Source of the DNA: an uncultured Mucilaginibacter sp.
Lineage (GTDB): Bacteria; Bacteroidota; Bacteroidia; Sphingobacteriales; Sphingobacteriaceae
Length of the DNA: 40,563 bases
Assembly: GCF_946481715.1 (NCBI RefSeq)
Contig: NZ_CAMLOV010000031.1
Coordinates: forward strand, 1-40,563
Direction: 5' to 3'
Positions 33,822-40,563 of the stretch are shown piece after piece (within the stretch, counting starts at the first letter, position 1; every line of letters begins with the position of its first letter). Position numbers and translations under genes: made by a program. The notes beneath the pieces are model-generated. The model was not told the origin of the DNA and made no database searches. It saw only the letters and a list, made by a program, of their open reading frames with translations.

Positions 33822-35080
33822 ATGAAAGTTAAACTCTTGTTGAGCATCGCTTTAACCTTGCTGAAAGCACGCTTGAAGCAGTCAATAGTGGCGCGGCAGG
33901 TGTTACTTTCGGAATTGCGATGTTTATTGCGCTAATAAGCTTCATGACGGGCTTAAATAACATGTTGGATAGCCTGGTGACCAACCGGGCGCCACACATC
34001 AGGCTATATAATGCTGTGGCTGCTTCAAAAGTTCAGCCGATAGATATGGCCGGCGAATATACCGGCTTCCGAAACCTGATATATTCTGTTAAACCCAAAG
34101 ACAGGGGCAAAGAAATTTACAACGCTCAACGAATATTAATGGCTATAAAAGCTGATGATCGGGTAATAGATGCCGCGCCCAGGATAAACACTACGGCGTT
34201 TTTTAACAGCGGCAAAATTCAGCTATCGGGGGTGATAGACGGTGTAGATGTAGCATTGGAAGAAAAACTATTTCATTTAAACGAGAATGTTGTAGGCGGC
34301 AGTATTGCCGACCTTGCGGTAATTGATAACAGTATTGTAGTAGGCAAGGGCCTTGCCGATAAGTTGCTTGCAAAAGTAGGGGATATGGTACAGGTTACCA
34401 CGCCAGAAGGCGACAGGGCTGCGTTGAAAATTGTTGGAATAGTGCAGTTTGGGATAGCCGAAATTGACGATATACAGAGTTATACATCTCTTGAAACAGC
34501 GCAAAAACTGCAGGGTAAGCCGGCAAGTTATATAACCGATATACAGGTGAAACTAAATGACATAACGCTTGCACCGAAACTTGCAAAAGAATACTCCAGG
34601 TTATTTGATGTAAATGCTATAGACATCCAAACAGCGAACGCGCAATTTGAAACCGGCACCAGCGTGCGCAACACAATAGCTTACAGCGTTAGCGTTACAT
34701 TATTAATTGTTGCCGGTTTTGGCATCTATAACATTTTAAATATGATGATCTACGAAAAAATGGACGCTATTGCTATACTAAAAGCCACCGGCTTTTCCGG
34801 TACCGATGTTAAAGCCATTTTTATTCAACTGGCCCTGGTGCTTGGTGTAGTTGGTGGTATTGTTGGCCTGCTATTGGGTTATTCCTTATCACTTATTATT
34901 AGCCGGCTGCCTTTTGAAACTTCCGCACTGCCAACAATTAAAACCTACCCGGTTAATTTTGGCGGCATTTATTATATTATCGGGATAACATTTGCGCTGG
35001 CAACTACTTATTTAGCAGGCCTGCTGCCCGCACGTAAAGCAGCAAAGATCGATCCGGTGACAATTATCAGAGGTAAATGA
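33822..35080 (+). pseudogene. FtsX/MacB-type ABC permease, frameshifted near 33893
   Basis: From ATG 33822 the frame reads MKVKLLLSIALTLLKARLKQ then SIVA and soon hits a stop. The correct continuation, AAGVTFGIAMFIALISFMTG, is in another frame from about 33894. Loss of one base in GTGGCGCGGCAGG (33888-33900) explains this: restoring it gives a continuous 419-residue permease starting one base after the adaptor stop. The rest (33920-35080 alone encodes 386 residues) has the large periplasmic domain and the three C-terminal helices typical of FtsX (YSVSVTLLIVAGFGIYNILN, LALVLGVVGGIVGLLLGYSL, IIGITFALATTYLAGLLPAR). It may be a real mutation or a sequence error. The downstream ATPase overlaps its stop by ATGA. 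Confidence 0.8.
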
Positions 35081-35757
35081 CAAAAACACCGGTGCTGCAT
35101 ACAGCAAATATTAATAAATACTTTTTAGACCCGGTGCGGTTTCGCGTTCTGTCTGATATCGATCTTTCGATAGACAAGGGAAGCTTTGTTTCCATTACAG
35201 GTAAATCGGGGTGTGGTAAATCTACGCTACTGTATATTTTATCTACAATGGATACGGATTATGAAGGAGAGTTATTCCTGGACGGCACGCTATTGAGCCG
35301 AAAGAATAATGCCGAGCTTGCTTGTGTACGTAATGAAAAGATAGGGTTCATATTTCAATTTCATTACCTGATAGAAGAATTTAACGTACTTAAAAATGTG
35401 ATGCTGCCGGCCCTGAAACTGGGAAAGTATAGTGCCGGGCAAATTGAAGACAGAGCAATGGCACATTTAAAGGTTTTGGGGATAGATAGCCAGGCACTTA
35501 AGAGTGCTCATCAGCTTAGCGGCGGGCAAAAACAGCGCGTGGCAATAGCCAGGGCGTTGATCAATGACCCGCTGATTATTATGGGCGATGAACCCACCGG
35601 TAACCTTGATAAAGCTAATAGCGATATCGTTTTTGGGATATTTAAAGATATTTCTGCGGAAAATAAACAGACCGTTTTGGTTGTAACGCACGATCCTGAT
35701 TTCGCTAAAAGAGCAGACAGGATAATCCAAATGGAGGATGGCAGGATCGTATCCTGA
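35077..35757 (+). CDS. ABC transporter ATP-binding protein (LolD/MacB type)
   Basis: The 226-residue ATPase has Walker A GKSGCGKST (about 43-51), Q-loop FIFQFHYLIEEFNVLKNVML (typical of the LolD/MacB subgroup), signature LSGGQKQR, Walker B IIMGDEPTGNLD and switch His in VVTHDPDFA. The start overlaps the permease stop (ATGA), so it is translationally coupled to it. Together with the adaptor it forms a MacAB-like export system with the ATPase and permease on separate chains. If the permease frameshift is real, this ATPase may have lost its membrane partner. Confidence 0.92.
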   Translation: MTKTPVLHTANINKYFLDPVRFRVLSDIDLSIDKGSFVSITGKSGCGKSTLLYILSTMDTDYEGELFLDGTLLSRKNNAELACVRNEKIGFIFQFHYLIEEFNVLKNVMLPALKLGKYSAGQIEDRAMAHLKVLGIDSQALKSAHQLSGGQKQRVAIARALINDPLIIMGDEPTGNLDKANSDIVFGIFKDISAENKQTVLVVTHDPDFAKRADRIIQMEDGRIVS

Positions 35758-35796
35758 AAATAAATGGAGCAACTTGTTCTACATCACTTAATTAAC

Positions 35797-35808
35797 TGAC
35801 GGAGGTCA
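35797..35808. promoter_or_regulatory. Candidate Crp/Fnr-type operator (distal) upstream of the L,D-transpeptidase-like gene
   Basis: TGA-CGGAGG-TCA, flanked C/T, 37 bases before the chosen ATG at 35845. It shares the GGTCA arm with the sites at 29738 and 30931. Confidence 0.4.
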
Positions 35809-35820
35809 TCCTGCGCCGTT

Positions 35821-35834
35821 TTGATTATAATCAA
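35821..35834. promoter_or_regulatory. FNR-consensus palindrome just before the L,D-transpeptidase-like gene
   Basis: TTGAT-TATA-ATCAA is an exact match to the classical FNR consensus. It ends 10 bases before the ATG at 35845, and TTGATTATA repeats at 35837-35845 overlapping the start. So close to the start it would act as a repressor site if bound, or the transcript has a very short leader. Confidence 0.5.
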
Positions 35835-35844
35835 TTTTGATTAT

Positions 35845-37308
35845 ATGGAAGCCGCATTTAAAATACATCGCATTATTGGCCGTTGCAAAACACTGCTCGC
35901 TGTAACACTAACTATTATTGTATTCTTTGCTTCAGAGCAACCTGCCTCGCCAGCATCATTCTCACAGCTTACTAAGCCAAAAGTAGCGGATCTCCAGTCT
36001 GAAATTCAACGGCAATTAAACAGCGGCGGTATATGGCTTAGTTTCCCTGCATCCACCAAAAAATTTTACGCTCAAAAAAAATATCAGCCCTATTGGATCG
36101 CGGGCAAAAACCAGGACAAAACGTGGAAGGCCATGTTAATGCTCGATTGTGTTCTTCAATTTGGATTATCATACAGTGACTACCGCTACAACGATCATCT
36201 ACCTACGCTATATCACGATATACTTGAAAAGCCGGATCAAGTATCGCTGGCTAAACAGGCCAGGTTTGAAATTATGCTTACCGACGATATCATTACGTTC
36301 ATCAACCAGTTACACTTCGGGGTTTTAAATCCGGCGTTTGGCCCTGGTGCCATTGATAGTTTAAACAATACATTTCGCGCAGAATCTGTGCTGGCCTATG
36401 CAATGGAAAAAGAAAAATTCATGGCGGAATTATTATCTGTACAACCCAAGTCGAAGCAATATGAGCGCCTTCAGCGCTATCTAAGCGATACTGTTCGCTA
36501 CATGGATAACTGTGGCGAGTTGCCGGAAGGAGAGTTGCAACAGGTGGCATTAAACATGGAACGATTGCGCTGGGCGCAAATTGATGAAGATAGCTATCTA
36601 TTGGTTAATATCCCTGCTTACAAACTGGAATATTATTTGCCCGATTCGGTATATAATTTTAAGGTAATTGTTGGGAGGCCGGAATCCCCAACCCCTTCTC
36701 TGCAAAGTGAAATACGATCCATCACAACCGCACCGGATTGGAAAGTCCAGCGGTCTGTATTTGTTAATGTTATTCTGCCCAACGCTTTAAAGAGTAATGA
36801 TTATTTACAAAGCAACCATTACTCCATATACAATAAAAGCGGCCAGTATATCAACGCCAAAGGTGCTCAGCTCGCAGCTATCACCCAACACCCGGAAAAC
36901 TATTACGCCCGGCAATCGGCCGGGTGTGATAATGCACTTGGGTTAATGGTATTTCGGTTTCCTAACCTGTATGAAATATCGATGCACGATAGCCCCGACC
37001 ATACCCTCTTTGCGATGAACGAGCGGGCATTGAGCCAGAGCAGCCTTCGCATTGATAACCCGCTATTGCTGGCAAAGCTAATGCTCAATTATGTAGGAGA
37101 TGACAGCAAAATTAACAGAATGCAAAAAACTTTTACATCAGCAAAAACACAAACATTTAACCTTAAAAAAGCTATTCCACTTAAGATAGCTTATCTCACT
37201 TGCGATATCAGCAACGGGCAACTTGTTACTTATACGGATATATACAACCTGGATAAAAACCTGCGCCTGATCATGTTTGGTATGGGCAGGCCAATTAGCA
37301 TGCGATAA
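35845..37308 (+). CDS. L,D-transpeptidase-like (YcbB type) protein with degenerate catalytic motif
   Basis: 487 residues from ATG 35845 (MEAAFKIHRI). A TTG at 35821 in the same frame lies within the FNR-like palindrome and is less likely. An N-terminal membrane/signal segment (TLLAVTLTIIVFFA) is followed by a YcbB-type scaffold region and a YkuD-like domain: EVIV-type strand FKVIVGRPESPTPSLQSEI, QSAGCDNALGLMVFRFPNLY and SMHDSPDHTLF. Where active enzymes read S-H-G-C-x-R, this one reads ALSQSSLRI. The catalytic Cys is Ser (about residue 400) and the preceding His is Gln. A normal peptidoglycan cross-linking activity is therefore unlikely. A 90-residue C-terminal tail is kept, so it may be a binding or scaffold protein. 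Confidence 0.85.
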   Translation: MEAAFKIHRIIGRCKTLLAVTLTIIVFFASEQPASPASFSQLTKPKVADLQSEIQRQLNSGGIWLSFPASTKKFYAQKKYQPYWIAGKNQDKTWKAMLMLDCVLQFGLSYSDYRYNDHLPTLYHDILEKPDQVSLAKQARFEIMLTDDIITFINQLHFGVLNPAFGPGAIDSLNNTFRAESVLAYAMEKEKFMAELLSVQPKSKQYERLQRYLSDTVRYMDNCGELPEGELQQVALNMERLRWAQIDEDSYLLVNIPAYKLEYYLPDSVYNFKVIVGRPESPTPSLQSEIRSITTAPDWKVQRSVFVNVILPNALKSNDYLQSNHYSIYNKSGQYINAKGAQLAAITQHPENYYARQSAGCDNALGLMVFRFPNLYEISMHDSPDHTLFAMNERALSQSSLRIDNPLLLAKLMLNYVGDDSKINRMQKTFTSAKTQTFNLKKAIPLKIAYLTCDISNGQLVTYTDIYNLDKNLRLIMFGMGRPISMR

Positions 37309-37318
37309 AATATAAACA

Positions 37319-38155
37319 ATGGAAAAGATATTAGTTACCACAGATCTCTCGGTAAACTCAAAGCCCGGCATACGGTTTGCCATGCAGCTTGCTGAACAAC
37401 GTGATGCTGAACTGATTGTATTACACGTTTTTTATGTATTAAAGGCTACTTCGTGGAGTGCAGAGACTTATAACCATTACGTTAAAAAGACTAAAGAAAA
37501 TCTGGAAGAAGAGCTGGCTGCCTTTCTTAGATCTATTCAACGGGCTACCAATGTTCCTAAAATAAAATGCCAGGTAGCGCTAAAGCATAATACGAACGTA
37601 GTAACCGAAGTAATGGCCTTTGCAAAAGAGAATGATTGCGCATACATCTGCATCAGCACACGCGGGGCTGGAATTATAAAAAAAATATTTGGCACACATA
37701 CCAGCGACTTGATTACTCATTCGCCAATCCCTGTAATTAGCGTTCCGAATAAATGGAGATTAAAGCCCATTAACAAAGTCTCATACGCTACCGACCTAAT
37801 GGACTATGATGCCGAACTAAAAAAAGTTGTTGCTTTTGCGCAGCCTGTTAAGGCAAAAGTTGATATGCTTTACCTAACGCGCTTAAACGAAATATTACCG
37901 GATAAAGAACTGATAGAAAAAAGCTTAAAAAAAGAAACGGGATACCGCGTGAACGTCAGCTGTAAAAGAATCAACATTGAAAATACGGTGCTTGAAGAAA
38001 TAGACGATGTATTAGAACTTAACAAAACATCGGTATTGGTTCTGTTTACGCATCAGCACAGGAAGTTTCTTGACAGGGTAGTGTTTCCGGGAAATGCAGA
38101 GCAATACTGCTTTTATGGTAAGGTACCCTTATTGACTTTTAATAAGGAGAAATAA
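37319..38155 (+). CDS. Universal stress protein, tandem UspA domains
   Basis: The 278 residues begin MEKILVTTDLSVNSKPGIRF. The first half ends in a fairly regular Usp loop (CISTRGAGIIKKIFGTHTSD) and the strand PIPVISVP. The second half starts at KVSYATDLMDYDAELKKVVA and ends in PLLTFNKEK, without a glycine loop. Ten bases separate it from the L,D-transpeptidase-like gene, and 30 bases from the next Usp gene, so it is probably in one operon with both. Stress-related role by family only. Confidence 0.87.
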   Translation: MEKILVTTDLSVNSKPGIRFAMQLAEQRDAELIVLHVFYVLKATSWSAETYNHYVKKTKENLEEELAAFLRSIQRATNVPKIKCQVALKHNTNVVTEVMAFAKENDCAYICISTRGAGIIKKIFGTHTSDLITHSPIPVISVPNKWRLKPINKVSYATDLMDYDAELKKVVAFAQPVKAKVDMLYLTRLNEILPDKELIEKSLKKETGYRVNVSCKRINIENTVLEEIDDVLELNKTSVLVLFTHQHRKFLDRVVFPGNAEQYCFYGKVPLLTFNKEK

Positions 38156-38185
38156 AACAGGCATCACTACTCGCAAATAGCAATT

Positions 38186-39025
38186 ATGAAAAAAATCATC
38201 GCAGCGTTCGACGGATTAAAATTTTCCGAAGCGACAATGAAATATGCTGCCCGTATGGCGGCCGATACGAATGCACTATTGGGCGGAGTTTTCCTTGAAA
38301 GCTTTTTGTATCACAGCTTCCATTTGTTTGATATGGTTGGAAGCCAGGGCGTTTCTAAAGTAAAGCTTAAACATCTGTTAGAAAAAGATAAACAAACCCG
38401 TAGGGATGCCGCGCAAGTTTTTAAGGCACATTGCGATAACCTTGAAATAGACTGTATCATTCATCACGACAAGATATTTGCACTGGAGGACCTGATAAAA
38501 GAAACAATATATAGCGACTTGCTCATTATCGACGCGAAGGAAACAATGAGCAATCATGCTGAAGATGCACCGGCCACATTCGTGCGTGACATCCTTGCCA
38601 ATTCACAGTGCCCGGTAATGGTTGTTCCTCCAACATACCAGGATATCCAAAAGGTGGTCCTGCTTTACGATGGCAGCCCATCATCTGTTTTTGCAGTTAA
38701 AATGTTTAATTACCTACTGCCGAACCTACGCGACCTGGAAACCGAGATATTGTTTGTAGTCGGAGACGAAAGCCACGATAGGTTACCCGAAGATGCCCTG
38801 ATAAAGGAATTTATACACAGCCATTACCCCAAAGCGAAGTATTTGGTGCATACAGGCGACCCAGCTGAGCAAATCATTGCTTATCTGAAAAAGCAGGAAC
38901 TGAACACGCTGGTTGTGCTTGGTGCCTACCAGCGAGGGGTAGTTTCGCGGTGGTTTAAGATCAGTATGGCTGATAAGCTGATGGAAGAGCTTGCCATACC
39001 GCTTTTCATCACACATTACCGTTAG
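38186..39025 (+). CDS. Universal stress protein, tandem UspA domains
   Basis: The 279 residues begin MKKIIAAFDGLKFSEATMKY. The second half begins at KVVLLYDGSPSSVFAVKMFN. The loop near the end (VVLGAYQRGVVSRWFKIS) is a shortened form of the nucleotide-binding loop, followed by the terminal strand IPLFITHY. The first half has SDLLIIDAKETM instead of a glycine loop. It is the last of four Usp-like genes and is followed 26 bases later by a lipoprotein gene. Confidence 0.87.
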   Translation: MKKIIAAFDGLKFSEATMKYAARMAADTNALLGGVFLESFLYHSFHLFDMVGSQGVSKVKLKHLLEKDKQTRRDAAQVFKAHCDNLEIDCIIHHDKIFALEDLIKETIYSDLLIIDAKETMSNHAEDAPATFVRDILANSQCPVMVVPPTYQDIQKVVLLYDGSPSSVFAVKMFNYLLPNLRDLETEILFVVGDESHDRLPEDALIKEFIHSHYPKAKYLVHTGDPAEQIIAYLKKQELNTLVVLGAYQRGVVSRWFKISMADKLMEELAIPLFITHYR

Positions 39026-39051
39026 CTCTCCCGCAAGATAATTAACTACGG

Positions 39052-39741
39052 ATGCAAAAACTTAAATGGATATGGCTGCTAATAGTATTCTGCGGATGCG
39101 GAACGCTCAAACTTAGATCAACATGGCAAGCGCCTGAGTCAACGGGTGCTAATTACCAAAAGATACTGGTAACTGGTTTAATCACGGCGCAGGAAGACAG
39201 TTTGCCGGATAGCTTAGAAGAAGATATTGCCGCGGAAATCAAGGCAGTCGGATACCCTGCCGTATCTTGTTATAAGGAATACGGATTTGAAAAACACGGG
39301 CAAAATTTAAGCGAGGTACTGGGCGCTGCCGGAAAGAGCAGATTTGATGCGGTTTTTACTGTTGCATTGGTGCATAAATCTTCGGAAAAACAATTTATCC
39401 CATATCATCAGGATTTTACGCTTTATATATCTCAATACAATATGGGATGGCTTGTACAAAATAATTCTGCATACCATATTTTTGAGCCTGGTTATTGGAT
39501 AGAAAATGTGAAGTGTGTATGGGAAATTAACCTGTATGAGTTGCCATCGCAAAAACTTATTTACTCATCACAAACCGAATCCTTCGACGGAGCAATTCCC
39601 GCGCATTTTGGCAGGCAGTATGGCGCTTTTATTGTTAAAGATTTGATAAAGAAGCACGTGTTATTCCGCAAAAAGCAGCCGAAAGTTCCTCAAACTATCG
39701 ATTCTGCAAACGGTTCCGCTTATCGACAAGGCACATTTTGA
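39052..39741 (+). CDS. Lipoprotein of unknown function
   Basis: The 229 residues start with a short lipoprotein signal (WIWLLIVFCGCGTLKLRS, likely lipid on Cys15 or Cys17). The next part, YQKILVTGLITAQEDSLPDS, and the following acidic helix look like the strand/helix start of outer-membrane assembly-type lipoproteins. I do not recognise a named family. It follows the Usp gene by 26 bases. Its last codons overlap sequence that, in another frame, resembles the L,D-transpeptidase paralogue (from about 39713). The natural C-terminus may therefore have been changed by the junction. Confidence 0.75.
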   Translation: MQKLKWIWLLIVFCGCGTLKLRSTWQAPESTGANYQKILVTGLITAQEDSLPDSLEEDIAAEIKAVGYPAVSCYKEYGFEKHGQNLSEVLGAAGKSRFDAVFTVALVHKSSEKQFIPYHQDFTLYISQYNMGWLVQNNSAYHIFEPGYWIENVKCVWEINLYELPSQKLIYSSQTESFDGAIPAHFGRQYGAFIVKDLIKKHVLFRKKQPKVPQTIDSANGSAYRQGTF

Positions 39742-40559
39742 TATTATCCTGACGGATGCCGTGATAACCTTTATTAATAATATACACTTTGGAAAATACA
39801 ACCCTGACTTTCCCGCTGCGATAATCGACAAAGGAGACTTGCCTTTTAATACTATTGATTTAATCTACAAGGCTATGCAAAGCAAAGATTTTGTATCGGT
39901 GATATTGAATGCGCAACCGAAGAACCAACTGTATAAAAATTTACAAAACCGCATGCATGCGGTGGTAAGTTTGCAGTTAGATGATTGCCATAAGTCCCCC
40001 AATGCCGAAATGCGTAAGATAGCGCTCAATATGGAAAGATTAAGATGGGCGGCGCTTGATACTGATAACTTTATACAGGTTAATATTCCTTCTTATAATC
40101 TTAGTTTCTACCATAAAGGAACTGTTGATACTTTTAGAGTAATAGTGGGGAAACCCGGCAATCCAACGCCCGCATTAAATAGCCTTATAACACACTTTAC
40201 CACATCTCCGGAGTGGAAAGTGCCCCAAAAGATCTTTGCAAATGAATTGCTTCCCAAGGCCATTCGTAATATCGCCTATCTGGCTAATAATCATTTTTCT
40301 ATTTACACCGATGGCGGAGTGCTGATAGACCCGGATAAAAACTATCTCAAAATAATTTTGAAAACACCACAACGATACCGGGCAACCCAGTCTGCCGGCT
40401 GTGACAATGCTCTTGGCCAGGTGGTTTTCAGGTTTGCAAATATTTATGACATATACCTGCATGATACGCCCGAGCAGAGCTTATTTTCAAAAAGCACCGC
40501 GCTATAGTCATGGCTGTATTCGCGTTCAGCATGCTATTAATCTTGCCGGCTTTTATTAG
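39713..40559 (+). pseudogene. Second L,D-transpeptidase (YcbB type) copy: 5'-truncated and frameshifted before the active-site motif
   Basis: Protein similarity to the gene at 35845 begins abruptly at VPLIDKAHFDIILTDAVITF (39713 onward; counterpart VSLAKQARFEIMLTDDIITF). The signal sequence and first 110 or so residues are missing. The uninterrupted part (from GTG 39761, 248 residues) holds ALNMERLRWAALDTDNFIQV, QSAGCDNALGQVVFRF and YLHDTPEQSLF and then ends at TAG 40505-40507. Removing the T at 40505 restores ALSHGCIRVQHAINLAG (40499-40550), the catalytic His-Gly-Cys-x-Arg motif, before another stop at 40557. The copy is thus a decayed enzyme with a previously intact active site, unless the base is a sequence error. 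The window ends here. Confidence 0.8.
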
Positions 40560-40563
40560 CTAA

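Noticed and set aside
40510..40563. Short frame MAVFAFSMLLILPAFIS ending at the window edge
   Set aside because: Seventeen residues, hydrophobic by chance, produced by reading the conserved transpeptidase motif in the wrong frame.

Overview
The window looks like chromosome from a Bacteroidota bacterium, most likely a Sphingobacteriaceae member close to Mucilaginibacter or Pedobacter. This rests on protein style only: starts without strong Shine-Dalgarno sequences, an alginate-export-type barrel, a phosphoketolase/acetate kinase/alpha-glucan phosphorylase operon, clusters of divergent tandem UspA proteins and AT-rich promoters. The genus is inference.

Left part (1-6.6 kb): the C-terminal half of a YcaQ-type winged-helix protein; an AT-rich S41 peptidase gene that looks like an inserted single-gene cassette, followed by a second copy of the ycaQ 3' tail; a two-gene module made of a small beta-grasp-like protein ending in Gly-Gly and a large DUF4132 protein; a DUF1801 protein; copies of a palindromic intergenic repeat; and a decamer repeat array.

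Middle part (6.6-23.1 kb): a complete assimilatory nitrate locus. cobA (sirohaem precursor synthesis) and a small overlapping gene diverge from nirB-nirD (NADH nitrite reductase). A Crp/Fnr regulator with an FNR-like cysteine set lies tail-to-tail against nirD. A long rightward operon then encodes an outer-membrane porin, an NrtA/NrtB/NrtD ABC importer, a NarK-type importer, a 1169-residue nitrate reductase fused to its own FAD/NAD(P)H and BFD electron-entry module, and a rubredoxin-tailed protein resembling a sirohaem reductase without its cofactor ligands. Nitrate would cross the outer membrane through the porin, enter by either importer, and be reduced to nitrite by the fused enzyme and to ammonium by NirBD.

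Junction (23.1-24.2 kb): a decayed zone with a tRNA/tmRNA-3'-end-like sequence, a strong hairpin, a short direct repeat and a broken PAS-domain gene. This suggests an old integration site.

Right part (24.2-40.6 kb): a low-oxygen or stress-type island. Leftward ackA-xfp-glgP forms a phosphoketolase bypass giving acetate and ATP. Rightward genes encode a small helical protein, a flavin-binding PNPOx-like protein, four UspA-like proteins, a HlyD/FtsX-type/ATPase export system (permease frameshifted as read), a lipoprotein and two L,D-transpeptidase-like paralogues. One paralogue has lost the catalytic Cys. The other lacks its N-terminus and is frameshifted one base before an intact catalytic motif. 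Several TGA-N6-TCA palindromes in the gaps suggest control by Crp/Fnr-type regulators.
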